Below are positions 24,180 to 33,559 of a stretch of DNA of 36,244 nt, piece by piece. A program made the position numbers and the translations under genes. How positions within the stretch are numbered: the first letter of the stretch is position 1; every line of letters starts with the position of its first letter. This DNA comes from a virus. The DNA is taken from IMG/VR virus record IMGVR_UViG_3300032308_000783, positions 1 to 36,244 of that record; one strand, given 5' to 3'. The notes beneath the pieces were generated by a model that saw nothing but the letters and a program-made list of their open reading frames with translations, was not told where the DNA came from and did no database searches.

Positions 24180-24785
24180 TTATTTTGCGAAGTTCGCACC
24201 TTTGAAGAATTTTTCTGATCCCACTGGGTTTGGATATGGGACATCAATGGGAATAGGCAATTTGCCACCTGGATAGCACACAAAAGCATTGTACTCTTGT
24301 TGTACCACTTTGTAAAATTGTGCCTTTAAGGGCTTGTCACGTTTGATAGCGGCCCAAGGCATGCCACCAAAGTATTTGTTTGAGATTTCAAATGCAACAA
24401 CTTCTGGTAACTCCATCCATTTGTAACCCAATGTGCCATCTGGCATGAGTGGTCCTAACGGATCAATGAAACCTGCTTCTGCACGTTTACGATATTCAGC
24501 ACATTCTTCTTTGATGTACTCCAGATTCATTTGTTCTTTGGTAATAAACAACTTGCCACCTTCACGACGTGTGGTGGTTTTGATGTTGTGGCTCTTGTTC
24601 CAACCTTCATTGGACCAATTGCCTTTCAAGTGATTGTACAGTTTGTCGTTTTTTAGTAAACGATCAGCAATGCCATTATCTGTGGTAACTAGGCCACCCA
24701 CGTCCCAACGGTGAGCGTCTTCATTAAATTCTGGGTCTGGTCCATCCAAATTGGATTTGTCATTGTAGTGTTTAAATTCGTTCAT
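24180..24785 (-). CDS. Unknown protein following the coat gene (201 aa)
   Basis: Encodes 201 residues from the ATG at 24785. An ATG 15 bases upstream would put its codons across the CTAAATA box, and is less likely. The box (24791-24797) lies exactly five bases before the chosen ATG, and no ribosome binding site is seen, so the message may be leaderless. The protein is soluble and mixed in composition, with Trp/Pro-rich parts (PLMPDGTLGYKWMELPEV). No family is recognised. Its position between coat and adaptor genes points to a virion or assembly role. Confidence 0.65.
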   Translation of the reverse strand: MNEFKHYNDKSNLDGPDPEFNEDAHRWDVGGLVTTDNGIADRLLKNDKLYNHLKGNWSNEGWNKSHNIKTTTRREGGKLFITKEQMNLEYIKEECAEYRKRAEAGFIDPLGPLMPDGTLGYKWMELPEVVAFEISNKYFGGMPWAAIKRDKPLKAQFYKVVQQEYNAFVCYPGGKLPIPIDVPYPNPVGSEKFFKGANFAK

Positions 24786-24790
24786 ATTAC

Positions 24791-24797
24791 TATTTAG
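24791..24797 (-). promoter_or_regulatory. CTAAATA box five bases before an ATG
   Basis: GCTAAATA-GTAAT-ATG on the minus strand, just after the hairpin that follows the coat gene. It is likely a late promoter that restarts transcription for the tail genes. Confidence 0.55.
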
Positions 24798-24807
24798 CAT
24801 CGTGAGA

Positions 24808-24829
24808 AAGGGCCCTTGTTAGAGCCCTT
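24808..24829 (-). terminator. Hairpin terminator after the major capsid gene
   Basis: Minus strand: AAGGGCTCT-AACA-AGGGCCCTT, a 9-bp stem with one G-T pair, followed by TCTC. A strong stem with a poor T-tract, as in leaky terminators placed after phage coat genes to raise coat expression relative to later genes. Confidence 0.65.
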
Positions 24830-24872
24830 CCTGATTTGCCGCTGTCTAAGTATTAGTGTGAACTAATAGTGA

Positions 24873-26156
24873 TTAGAATGATTGATTATCCCAAGCACTT
24901 AGACGTGCTACGTATGCTGATGGACGTAGTGATCCACTTGAACCAACAGCACCTGATGCTACACCAACGTATGAACCACTAGCACTGATGTCATGCAATA
25001 CTGCAACACCTGCTGGGTTACGTACAATCAATGTACCTTCCATGATGAACTGGTCTAGTGATGCATCTGCATTACTGAACACTTCATTGTTAGGACCTAG
25101 GTCACGCAAACTACCCCACTGAAGGACTTCGTCATTCAAGAAATAGATGTCGTTACTAGCACCAACTTGATCCATAATCCAACTATCAAAAATTTCATAT
25201 GTATAGTTGAAGTCGCCTTCGTATGTTGCGATTGTGTCACCACGCTCTGCGTTCACACGGTTTACACCACGTGAAGTTGGGAATGTGTCAGACAAATGTG
25301 TACGCAAACTAGTTGGGCAAACGATTGTACGGATTTTGGCGTTGAAACGCTTTTCTGCTGTGGTAACCAATTGCTTGTATACACTTGGAGCAAACTGTTG
25401 TAGGCTTGAAGTGTATGTGAAGTAACCAGAACCCAGTGCTTCACCTGTGTTGAATGCAGAACTGTATGCAACGTTGCCACTTGGACCAGGCTCGCCACCA
25501 ATGATATTTTGAATACCATACTGACCAGTTGTTACCAATGTGTCTGTTGCTTCAATGTTGTAGTTGTATGTAACAAAGTTACTTGCAACTGCTGTGTTGC
25601 CTGTACCATTACCAGCGTTAACTGAATGGGTGGCAGCAAAAGCATTCAAACTACCCATACGACGTCCACCTGTTGTTGGAGTTGTTGGGTTAACAATTAC
25701 TGTACTGCTTTGACCACTGTACTTGGTACCAATTTGGTCTGTACGAACCAATTGTGCTTCTACGTCAAACATCAATTCAATTAACTGTTTGACTTCTTGG
25801 TACGCTTGTGGATCTCCACCAGACTGTTCTACGGCACGTGCTGTACCAGTTGCACCAACTACTGTGCTGAAAATCTGTGTGTAGTTACCTAAGTTGGCAC
25901 GTTGGTTTGGTTCAACGTTTGCTGAACTAACTGCGGCACCTTCTACGTTGGCTTGTGCGGCTGGCGCACGATACACGTCATTGGTCCATAAAGGTAATGT
26001 GGAAACCACTTTACGCTTTTTAGCCATACACATGTTTAATACTGGGGTATCGTCTTTTACACGATTGCTTACGTCTAAGTCTAGATCTTTAACTACGATA
26101 TCAGTTTGGTAAGCACCTGTACCGTTACCAAGAGCGACTGTTGAGTTATATGCCAT
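24873..26156 (-). CDS. Major capsid protein (SU10/DUF5309-like, 427 aa)
   Basis: A 427-residue coat protein. The N-terminal half follows the pattern of the SU10-type (DUF5309) HK97-fold coat proteins: PLWTNDVYRAPAAQANVEG near 55-73, then NLGNYTQIFSTVVGATGTA near 89-107, then a long helix with EVKQLIELMFDVEAQLVR. Length suits the family. It follows the scaffold gene, has a strong AAAGGAG site, and a hairpin terminator stands after it, as expected for the most abundant virion protein. The family label is from recalled patterns; the capsid role is secure from context. Confidence 0.87.
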   Translation of the reverse strand: MAYNSTVALGNGTGAYQTDIVVKDLDLDVSNRVKDDTPVLNMCMAKKRKVVSTLPLWTNDVYRAPAAQANVEGAAVSSANVEPNQRANLGNYTQIFSTVVGATGTARAVEQSGGDPQAYQEVKQLIELMFDVEAQLVRTDQIGTKYSGQSSTVIVNPTTPTTGGRRMGSLNAFAATHSVNAGNGTGNTAVASNFVTYNYNIEATDTLVTTGQYGIQNIIGGEPGPSGNVAYSSAFNTGEALGSGYFTYTSSLQQFAPSVYKQLVTTAEKRFNAKIRTIVCPTSLRTHLSDTFPTSRGVNRVNAERGDTIATYEGDFNYTYEIFDSWIMDQVGASNDIYFLNDEVLQWGSLRDLGPNNEVFSNADASLDQFIMEGTLIVRNPAGVAVLHDISASGSYVGVASGAVGSSGSLRPSAYVARLSAWDNQSF

Positions 26157-26180
26157 AATAATTTCTCCTTTAATTAGGCT

Positions 26181-27350
26181 TTATTTACGTTGACCTCTTA
26201 TTGCTCTCATCTGAGCAACTAAAAGGTTATCTTGGGCTTGTTTATCGCCCGCTCTGGCTTTTTCGCGAAGTTGAGTAATCTCATCTTTTCCGCCTGATGC
26301 AATAGTTGCTGAGCCTTTACGACTTGTCAGTGCCGCAATACTTGATCCAGAACTTTTGGCTTTGGGTCTATCACGGTACTTCAATCCATCGCGTAACAAT
26401 CCTAAGATATGTTCATCGCTGGAAATCAAATCCAGGTTATCAACTCCAGGAACCAATTGGTTCTTGGCACCGTCCCAACCCTTGGCTACTTTGTCACGAA
26501 CCTCTTCATAAATCGCTGTGTTACGCAATTCCTTATCTTGGAATGCTTTGCGATTTGTTTCAAGTATTTCGCGGACCTGATTACTACGCATTTGATAAAA
26601 CTGTTCCACTCTGGGTTTAAGTTGATTAACAGTATGCGATACTTTTTCAAGGTATTGCTGATTCTGTTGCATGTTAGCCTGTATCTGAGCCTGTTGTGCA
26701 GGATCTTGAGTCTGTGCTAACTGTTGCTTAAACACATTTTGGTATTGTTGTACCTTAATGATTTCATCATAGGCCTTTTGTAACTGTGGTCTAACAGTAA
26801 ATTCCATTGCAAGAAAGAGACCTTCTGTTTCTGACTGTTTTACTTTTTTGTATTCGTCAAATTCAGCCTTCTCTATCTTTAACTGGCGAGCATCTTCGCT
26901 AATTGCGGCACCTTGACCTAGTATGGCAGCGGCTTTCTTGGCATCAATTTCAATTTCTTTACCGTTACGCATAAATTTAAATTTAGCGTTGGGATGAGTT
27001 TCTGCAAACTCAAGGAAATCAATAACTTCTGCTTGGGACGTGTCTTCAGTGCTTACCTCTTCAGGGGCGTCTGATTCTTCGTTGCCTTCTACTTCATACT
27101 CTGCTTCTGGTTCTGCAACTTCTGGCTGTACTAAATTGGTATCATCGTCTAAGACTTCTGAACCTTCTGGGGCCACGGGGGCTTCTGCTTTTGCCTGTGC
27201 TTTTGCACCCGTTTCAGTTGGCGTAGTAGCGGGAATTTGGTTACGCATTGCGGCCATCTTCTGTGCTATTGCATCTAAACCTGTACTGACATTTTGGACA
27301 GGGACCGTCTCAGCATTGAGATTAGGTGTGTCCTGGATTAAATTATCCAA
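26181..27350 (-). CDS. Capsid scaffold protein (389 aa)
   Basis: A 389-residue protein with the typical scaffold plan: disordered acidic N-terminus (about 50-110, many Glu/Asp/Ala/Pro), a helical Gln-rich coiled-coil middle (about 150-290) and a basic C-terminus (ending VAQMRAIRGQRK) that would bind the coat protein. It lies directly upstream of the coat gene. No ATG fits. The TTG at 27350 has TAGGAG at ideal spacing and is taken as the start. It would shape the procapsid and leave before packaging ends. Confidence 0.8.
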   Translation of the reverse strand: MDNLIQDTPNLNAETVPVQNVSTGLDAIAQKMAAMRNQIPATTPTETGAKAQAKAEAPVAPEGSEVLDDDTNLVQPEVAEPEAEYEVEGNEESDAPEEVSTEDTSQAEVIDFLEFAETHPNAKFKFMRNGKEIEIDAKKAAAILGQGAAISEDARQLKIEKAEFDEYKKVKQSETEGLFLAMEFTVRPQLQKAYDEIIKVQQYQNVFKQQLAQTQDPAQQAQIQANMQQNQQYLEKVSHTVNQLKPRVEQFYQMRSNQVREILETNRKAFQDKELRNTAIYEEVRDKVAKGWDGAKNQLVPGVDNLDLISSDEHILGLLRDGLKYRDRPKAKSSGSSIAALTSRKGSATIASGGKDEITQLREKARAGDKQAQDNLLVAQMRAIRGQRK

Positions 27351-27364
27351 GTTTTTCTCCTAAG

Positions 27365-27715
27365 TTAAGTGTTGGGCTCTTCAGCATCCTGCTGTTGAGT
27401 TACCACACGATTTTTTAAATGCACTTGTCTTTTCAACAAGCCAATAAAACCATCAATGCCCTGTAGTTGATTGCTTAGGGCAATCCTACGAGCATTGTCT
27501 TCTGCTGTATAACCAGCAATATCAACTTGAGCATCTATGCTTTCAATTTGAAACTGGCGAATAAACAGAATAAAATCTTTATTCTTCAACAAATTTTCTG
27601 CCGCAGTACCAATTGTTTTGACACGATCCAATTGCGTTGGAGTCATGCTTTTGATATTGGTCAAATTTGCGGTCAAGCGGTTGTTAAACGCTTCTATTAC
27701 GTCTTGTTCAATCAT
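27365..27715 (-). CDS. Small helical protein between portal and scaffold (116 aa)
   Basis: A 116-residue, mostly helical protein beginning MIEQDVIEAF. No family is recognised. It stands between the portal and scaffold genes, a position often filled by a small assembly or head protein. Ribosome binding site is weak (GGAACTGA). Confidence 0.7.
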   Translation of the reverse strand: MIEQDVIEAFNNRLTANLTNIKSMTPTQLDRVKTIGTAAENLLKNKDFILFIRQFQIESIDAQVDIAGYTAEDNARRIALSNQLQGIDGFIGLLKRQVHLKNRVVTQQQDAEEPNT

Positions 27716-27743
27716 ATTCAGTTCCGTTCTAATGTAAGTTTAT

Positions 27744-30059
27744 TTATTGTCCGTAAGCCTTGGCTTTGCCTTCTTCTATAAGTGCATAACCTTCCAACTG
27801 ACTGGCCGCTGTGTTGCCATTAACTTCAGCAATGATCTGATCTGCTTTGACTTTGTCTAAGTTAGCACTTGCTAACTTCTTGACATCATCTGGATTTGGA
27901 TTTTCTTTGGCAGCCTGTTGTGCTTGCTCTGCTTTTTGCTGTGCTTCTGTGGCCATTGTGGTTACTTCATCCAAAGTTACTAGATATTGATCAGCATCTT
28001 TAACGCCCAACACATACAGCATGTCTTCATAAGGCTTACGCATTTTCTTAAACAGTTCAGGACTGGTCAATCCCATTTGTATAGCCTGTGCCACTTCCTG
28101 ACTTAGTCCAGTTTGTGCTTGTTTGATGATCTGCAAGCGTTGGATTGAGTTTTCTTCACTACGCATGCCTAGAGCAAGATCAATCTTGATGGTCTTGCGT
28201 TCATTGAAGTTCATGTCATCATAGGATTTATAATCAATAAACTCTGCTAGGCCTTCTGGGTGAAACTCTTGTGCCAATTTACGCACACCGTAGTCATCAC
28301 CATACTGTACTAGAGTACGCCAGATCAACCAAATGGCATCTTTTAAGCCTTCAGCACAGTTCTTCACTGTGTTGTCTTGAATGATTTGATTTGGACTCAT
28401 GGCCAACTGTAGTTTTGCTCCTGAATTACCTGGACTCATTATTTCTGGTGTAAATGTGTCAGCAGGTGTGGTCATACCAACCATGCTCATAACGTCTTGT
28501 TGCAAACGACTCAGAGCCGTGTCAATAAACGCCAGGTTGCCTGCTGGTGGAGGAATTTGATAAATGTCTTTGGCTGGATCAAACTTGCTGTCCAAGATAA
28601 AGATTGCGGATTCACCGTCTTGTAGCATTTCAAAATCCAACTTGTCTGGTTTGACACCAATACGTGGAGTTGCTGTCAGCAAACCCAATTGTATTTCTGC
28701 TCTGTGTCCTGATGTGGCATATTCCTGCATGGGAATTACTGATTCAGCAATACTCATACCATAGAAGTTTTGTGCAAGTGGTTTTGGTACCATGTTGGCC
28801 ACAGGAATAAACTCTACTTCACGTGCTGAAATAATGTACTGTCCTGAATAGATCATTTCTACCAGTTCCAATTCACCATCACCATCAATGTCGTAGTGGT
28901 TCCAAACTGTCAGTACTGTTACTTGACGTGCCGCTGGTTCTGCAGCCGCATAACCTGTTGATGGTAAACCATTGATAGGCACTGAGTCACGTGCATGCAG
29001 GGCCAAGTTGTTTAGTAATGAGCCTGCTTGGTAAGCACCCACGTTGGAGTACTCAGCATAGATCATGAATTCTTCTAGATCAATATCTGGATACAGTTCT
29101 GTTGCTTCCATAATGCTCATAGGCTTGTAGAAACCACAGAATGGTTGTTCTTGAATGTCAATAACTGTGGGATCACACATCCAATAGTGTTGTGCAATAG
29201 GACGGAACTTGACGTTGATGTTGTAGCCAGTTAGTTTGTATTCTGCTTCATACACAGTATTACGTGCAATGGCTTCATCCAAGGCATCTTCACCGTTTTG
29301 TAACTGTATGTTGTCTTCTGGTGTGAGTCCTGCAGGTGGACTGTTTAGGGCATCAAAGTCTTCTGTGACTGCTTTGGCACGACTTTGGTCAATACGATTC
29401 TGTACCAGGACATCTGCTTGTTCTTGTGTGCTCTCTGCTAGAAACTGTTGTGTTTCCAACACAACCTGTTCCATGTTTACTGATTTTTTACGACGGCTCT
29501 GACGCAGAACTTTGAGTCCTGCTTCTTCTGCCTGTTGTTCGTAGGCCTTGAGTTGATCTAGTGTGCCTGATGTGGTCACATAGCGTGTGATTTGCTCACG
29601 CATGGGTGCAATCAGCATTTCACCATTCTTGTGCAAACATGCATCCATGATCCAATGCTGTAAAATAGCGTGTGGATCATTGTTTTGATTGATCAACTTG
29701 TTGACCATGTTGGTGGCCTGACGTGCAGCCACTTCATCTGCTTCGTTGTCAGCCACAAACTCAAAGTTTATTTCACCGTTTTGTGCCAGACCTTTGGAGA
29801 TCACAGCAGTGGCATAGTCTACCACAGGTTTGACCACAGGGTGTATGTAGTCAATGCCGTTTACACTTTCTGTTGACTGTGTAACTGGCAACACCAGGTA
29901 ATGATAATCACTTGCACGGTTTAGGTTGTTCTTGGTAGCCAACAAGCGTAAGTTGGCTGCACACTTGGTGTCCAGCATACTTTTCATCTTGACAAAGCGG
30001 GCCATTTGCCCTTTGTGATTGTTTAAATTATTGACTACAACGTTCTTGATATCAAGCAT
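27744..30059 (-). CDS. Portal protein, P22-like (771 aa)
   Basis: A 771-residue portal, which forms the dodecameric ring through which DNA enters and leaves the head. Length matches P22-type portals (about 725). Landmarks: an N-terminal clip/wing region; a long insert with coiled-coil (about 170-260); WNHYDIDGDGELELVEMIY near 386-404, characteristic of this group; NFYGMSIAESVIPMQEYATS near 435-454; and a Gln/Ala-rich helical C-terminus (about 705-771) that may form a barrel. AAAGG precedes the ATG. It follows terminase in the usual order. Confidence 0.85.
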   Translation of the reverse strand: MLDIKNVVVNNLNNHKGQMARFVKMKSMLDTKCAANLRLLATKNNLNRASDYHYLVLPVTQSTESVNGIDYIHPVVKPVVDYATAVISKGLAQNGEINFEFVADNEADEVAARQATNMVNKLINQNNDPHAILQHWIMDACLHKNGEMLIAPMREQITRYVTTSGTLDQLKAYEQQAEEAGLKVLRQSRRKKSVNMEQVVLETQQFLAESTQEQADVLVQNRIDQSRAKAVTEDFDALNSPPAGLTPEDNIQLQNGEDALDEAIARNTVYEAEYKLTGYNINVKFRPIAQHYWMCDPTVIDIQEQPFCGFYKPMSIMEATELYPDIDLEEFMIYAEYSNVGAYQAGSLLNNLALHARDSVPINGLPSTGYAAAEPAARQVTVLTVWNHYDIDGDGELELVEMIYSGQYIISAREVEFIPVANMVPKPLAQNFYGMSIAESVIPMQEYATSGHRAEIQLGLLTATPRIGVKPDKLDFEMLQDGESAIFILDSKFDPAKDIYQIPPPAGNLAFIDTALSRLQQDVMSMVGMTTPADTFTPEIMSPGNSGAKLQLAMSPNQIIQDNTVKNCAEGLKDAIWLIWRTLVQYGDDYGVRKLAQEFHPEGLAEFIDYKSYDDMNFNERKTIKIDLALGMRSEENSIQRLQIIKQAQTGLSQEVAQAIQMGLTSPELFKKMRKPYEDMLYVLGVKDADQYLVTLDEVTTMATEAQQKAEQAQQAAKENPNPDDVKKLASANLDKVKADQIIAEVNGNTAASQLEGYALIEEGKAKAYGQ

Positions 30060-30094
30060 TATTATTACCTTTGTTTATACATTATTTATTATTG

Positions 30095-31717
30095 TTAGCC
30101 AGATGGGTTATGGCTACGCTTCCACTCTGGTTTGGCTTGTTCATTGTCATATGTACGGTATTGATCGCGTACGGCTCTAAAGCGTTGCTTGGGACTGCGG
30201 CCATCAAATGGTTCGCTAATGCCGTTTAGACAACCCAGCAGAGCATATCTAGCACTATCAATACAGTCGTCTGGATCACTAAAGCGTCCATGTTCATCAG
30301 CATAGTAGTTTTGTGCTTCACGCAGGAATTCCACACAGTTTTCATTCACGTGCAAGGTGCCCAGTTCCAACATTTGTCGCATCACATTGATACCATAACT
30401 TTTATGATTGGTTCTACGGCCTTCTGAGTCAGGTGGATTGCGTATGGCTTCTGGCCACACATTTAATTCATAGCGTTCAAACAGTTCTCTAATGCTGTCT
30501 GCACTCATGGTGTAACGACCTGCTGTGTTGGCATCTGCTGGCAACACAATAGGAGTGCCAAACACTTCTGGTCTCATTAGATGATTGATGTAGTTCATGG
30601 GATTGGCTTCTTCTGTGCCTTTGACCACTATCTGTTGATGCAACCAGGCTTCACCTTCGTGCGGGTAATAGTACATCAGGCTGATAACAGTCTTATCGTT
30701 GACCAGACCAAGGTCCAAGGCAATAACACGATGGATACCGCTAGTATTTCTAAAATCAAAGTCTCCAGTTTTGTAGGTGGGCCAATTCCTGATCTGAAAG
30801 ACAGCACCTTTACCCATGACAGGTACACCATTACGGCGTGCGTCACGCTCATGAGGAAGATAATCTCGTTCAAGTTGTAGTCTCGTTTCATTAAGTAAAA
30901 AGGGTTCACCCCAGGGATCATATTCTGGTACGTCGTCCCACGACACACGTATATGTTCATATCCCTCTTCATGGTTCCAGAACTTTGATACTAGTCCGTT
31001 CAGACCTTTGAGTGGGGTAAACGAACACAGCACTTGTCCTTGTGTGGTGGCAGTACGTGTCACAATTTCTGAGAAGAAATCATCAGGTGGTTGCTCATCA
31101 AAAATTGCCAAGGTAAGTTTAAATCCTTGCATTTGACGCACTTCCTGTGTGTAGTTGGCAAACACCAGATAACTGTTTTCACCTGAACTGTGACGAACTT
31201 CTACACCCAAGCAGTTGGCACCATCATTACGCATGGTGTCAAACTTGATGCAATCACGTGGGATCATGCCTGTGCCTATTGAATCCTGTATCTTGATATC
31301 CTGTGTGCCCAGCAGTTCATTTTGTAGAACCATGGCAACCTGTGTCCAACCTTCGCCTGCTACCATCACAGTCACAGGCTTGTTGAAACGTTTGGCTGTC
31401 GCAGGCCACCACGCTGGATAACGTCCTGTCAAATGACAAGCAGTTTCATAACAAGTGCTGACTGTTTTACCAATACGGTTTGCGGCCAAGATACCACGAC
31501 GATCGCTATGACCAGTTTCAAAGAACTTGACCTGATGATCAAACGGTTTGAAGTATTTGAGTTGATTGTAACGCATGTCATCTTGTATGGCATAACACAA
31601 GTCTTGAAAACGAGCCTTGGCTTCTGAGTGTAGGCCACCAAGATTGTCTGGAGCAAGATTGTGCTGATCACAAGCCACTCTCACTGCTCTACGCATCAGC
31701 ACACCTGGATCAATCAA
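30095..31717 (-). CDS. terL: Terminase large subunit (540 aa)
   Basis: A 540-residue packaging motor with ATPase and nuclease domains. Walker A is ILAANRIGKT (about 76-85), Walker B is LTLAIFDEQ (about 201-209), and the coupling motif is near SFTPLKG (232-238). RNase H-like nuclease residues are D335 in IALDLGLVND, D395 in LPADANTAG, and the DPDDCIDSARYAL region (481-493). The best start is TTG at 31717, which has AGGAG six bases upstream; an internal ATG lies seven codons further. It hydrolyses ATP to drive DNA into the head and cuts concatemers. No concatemer-forming replication gene is recognised in this genome. Confidence 0.92.
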   Translation of the reverse strand: MIDPGVLMRRAVRVACDQHNLAPDNLGGLHSEAKARFQDLCYAIQDDMRYNQLKYFKPFDHQVKFFETGHSDRRGILAANRIGKTVSTCYETACHLTGRYPAWWPATAKRFNKPVTVMVAGEGWTQVAMVLQNELLGTQDIKIQDSIGTGMIPRDCIKFDTMRNDGANCLGVEVRHSSGENSYLVFANYTQEVRQMQGFKLTLAIFDEQPPDDFFSEIVTRTATTQGQVLCSFTPLKGLNGLVSKFWNHEEGYEHIRVSWDDVPEYDPWGEPFLLNETRLQLERDYLPHERDARRNGVPVMGKGAVFQIRNWPTYKTGDFDFRNTSGIHRVIALDLGLVNDKTVISLMYYYPHEGEAWLHQQIVVKGTEEANPMNYINHLMRPEVFGTPIVLPADANTAGRYTMSADSIRELFERYELNVWPEAIRNPPDSEGRRTNHKSYGINVMRQMLELGTLHVNENCVEFLREAQNYYADEHGRFSDPDDCIDSARYALLGCLNGISEPFDGRSPKQRFRAVRDQYRTYDNEQAKPEWKRSHNPSG

Positions 31718-32353
31718 TCAAGACTCCTGATCGTACATGACAGTGGTTGTGGCACCCAGGGCCCATTTGGCATCTGTTTCCACACTCCATCTACGAGTGG
31801 CCACACGGAAGTCTGGCTGTTTTAATTCTTTGGGATTGCTACTGGGTTCTAATATGAGTAGTCTGTTGTTGGGCTGTGCGGCAAACTGTCCGTTGTCACA
31901 ACGCACAAAGTTATAACTCTTGTGATCTTCTACATCTTCTGAAAAGCCTGTGTCCAACACATTGAAGTCTGGATGTGCTGAGTCCACAGTGAACATGTAT
32001 TCACCGCTCATCCAGCCGCCAGATTTCAGTTTGATTTTGCAACGCTGGCTTTGTAACTGTGCTTTTTTGATCACGGTAATGTCGTAACTGAGGCAGTCCC
32101 ATAATTGTAGGTAGTCCAAGGGTAAGGGTTCACCTTCAATGGGTCGCCAACAAAATGCATGTAAGGGCAACTTGTCATAGAGTGCACCATATTCATTTAG
32201 ATATGCTTCTATACGGAATGCTTGACCACGCAGACTTTTGATTGAGATCCACCAGCAGGGTACCAGTTCACCATGACCAGATTCAAAGTCATACAAGAAC
32301 TCCTTGCGTACAAAACATTTCACAGGGGGTAGGTTGGCCACTATGTGACTCAT
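31718..32353 (-). CDS. Unknown protein upstream of terminase (211 aa)
   Basis: Encodes 211 residues, rich in Trp/Tyr and beta-prone, e.g. FLYDFESGHGELVPCWWIS near 19-37. I do not recognise the family. It is coupled at both ends: its ATG overlaps the preceding stop (ATGA) and its own stop precedes the terminase TTG start. This gene order suggests a role in packaging or an early assembly step. It is too long and beta-rich for a typical small terminase. Confidence 0.7.
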   Translation of the reverse strand: MSHIVANLPPVKCFVRKEFLYDFESGHGELVPCWWISIKSLRGQAFRIEAYLNEYGALYDKLPLHAFCWRPIEGEPLPLDYLQLWDCLSYDITVIKKAQLQSQRCKIKLKSGGWMSGEYMFTVDSAHPDFNVLDTGFSEDVEDHKSYNFVRCDNGQFAAQPNNRLLILEPSSNPKELKQPDFRVATRRWSVETDAKWALGATTTVMYDQES

Positions 32354-32634
32354 GGCGTAGCACCTGTTTGTGTTTCACGTATCTGATTCAGTAGCCAGGC
32401 TGTGTGAGCCAGTTCACGCAGTTCTGCTGTGCTCATGCGCCAAGAGTCTGGATCCGCAACATCAACTCCATCACGCTTGTCTAGACCTGCTTGCAGTCTT
32501 TCCATTGTGAGTCTTAAGCAATGTTCTACCTGTCCTGGATACTTGTTGGCAAAGGCTTCACGCAGGCTGCCGTTGACCTTTTGTAGGATTTTGGTATCAG
32601 CAGTTTGTGCTGCCGCTGTGTCTTGACGGTTCAT
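32350..32634 (-). CDS. Small helical protein, possible small terminase (94 aa)
   Basis: Encodes 94 residues from the ATG at 32634, chosen because it overlaps the previous stop (TAATG). The protein is helical and charged, with a middle (HCLRLTMERLQAGLDKRD) and an end (STAELRELAHTAWLLNQIRE) that could make helix bundles. It lies two genes before the large terminase, which makes it one of two candidates for the small terminase subunit. No DNA-binding motif is evident. Confidence 0.65.
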   Translation of the reverse strand: MNRQDTAAAQTADTKILQKVNGSLREAFANKYPGQVEHCLRLTMERLQAGLDKRDGVDVADPDSWRMSTAELRELAHTAWLLNQIRETQTGATP

Positions 32635-33446
32635 TAGACCTGCCAAGGATTGTCATTGATCAATTCATCACGTACCACAAAGTCACGGTCAATCCAAGCG
32701 TCCCATTGGTTGCTGTTGTTCATGCGTTGCTTACGCATAAAACTGCGTAGTTTGGTACCTAGGGCTGTGTAACTACCATTGGCACGCTTGACAATCTGTT
32801 CGCCTTGACGTGGGTCAACCCAGGTGTAACGTTCAGGAACCATTTTGCCATACTTGTTGATTCGTTCGCCCACAGCACGTTGAGCCACAGGTCCAAGTAT
32901 TTCATAGGTGATCATACCGTTGCTGTATTTCTTAAACTGTACAGAGCAGTTCTGATCCTGGCTTTTGAATTCTGGATCTGGGTGTGGAAATAGGCCTGTG
33001 TGGAAACGCAGCACTTCATCACCTGCGGCCACAATTTCTGGATCACGTGGGGGCAGTTCTCTTAGAGCATCTGCTGGAATCATTTCAGCCTTGTCCACAT
33101 AGGGGTTTTCACTGCCTAGAAATTCTGAGTCTGGTATGGAACCATTCAACACATCCATGGCCACTTGATACTTTAGTTTATTGGCACGACCTTTGAGATC
33201 CAACACTACACCTGTGCGATCAAACACAAAGCGTTGTAGTTCTGTGGCTGTGGGAAAGTCTGTCATGAGACCATCCAGATCAAACTCTGGTGCGGCTATT
33301 TTGGATTTGGCTTTGGTTTTTGTTGCCTCAGGAGCCACTGCCGCTGTGACCTGTGTGGTGTGTTCAACTGCTGGGGTGTCTACGTCTGGGGTGCCACCGT
33401 CTATGTCCCATACTGTGGGTTTGGTGGTTGTGGTTTTCTTGTTCAT
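32634..33446 (-). CDS. Unknown protein (270 aa)
   Basis: Encodes 270 residues. The first 50 are Thr/Ala/Lys-rich and disordered. A helical part (TATELQRFVFDRTGVVLDL near 66-84) and a basic C-terminal half rich in Arg and aromatic residues follow (SFMRKQRMNNSNQWDAWIDR). No family is recognised. AAAGGAA precedes the ATG. It follows a hairpin (33478-33498) and likely heads the packaging block with the 94- and 211-residue genes and terminase. Confidence 0.7.
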   Translation of the reverse strand: MNKKTTTTKPTVWDIDGGTPDVDTPAVEHTTQVTAAVAPEATKTKAKSKIAAPEFDLDGLMTDFPTATELQRFVFDRTGVVLDLKGRANKLKYQVAMDVLNGSIPDSEFLGSENPYVDKAEMIPADALRELPPRDPEIVAAGDEVLRFHTGLFPHPDPEFKSQDQNCSVQFKKYSNGMITYEILGPVAQRAVGERINKYGKMVPERYTWVDPRQGEQIVKRANGSYTALGTKLRSFMRKQRMNNSNQWDAWIDRDFVVRDELINDNPWQV

Positions 33447-33477
33447 TGTGTGTTCCTTTCAAATTGTATGCAATGAA

Positions 33478-33498
33478 GGGCATGTTAAGGACATGCCC
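33478..33498. terminator. Hairpin before the packaging-gene block
   Basis: Perfect 8-bp stem GGGCATGT/ACATGCCC with a 5-base loop in the 113-base gap between the 96-residue and 270-residue genes. On the minus strand it is followed by TTCATT only, so termination would be partial. An AT-rich TATTGTTGT/ACAACAATA inverted repeat lies alongside at about 33517-33545. Confidence 0.5.
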
Positions 33499-33559
33499 AA
33501 TAACCTTTGTTGAAATATTGTTGTTGTTGTTACAACAATACTTATCTCGCTGTGAACCT

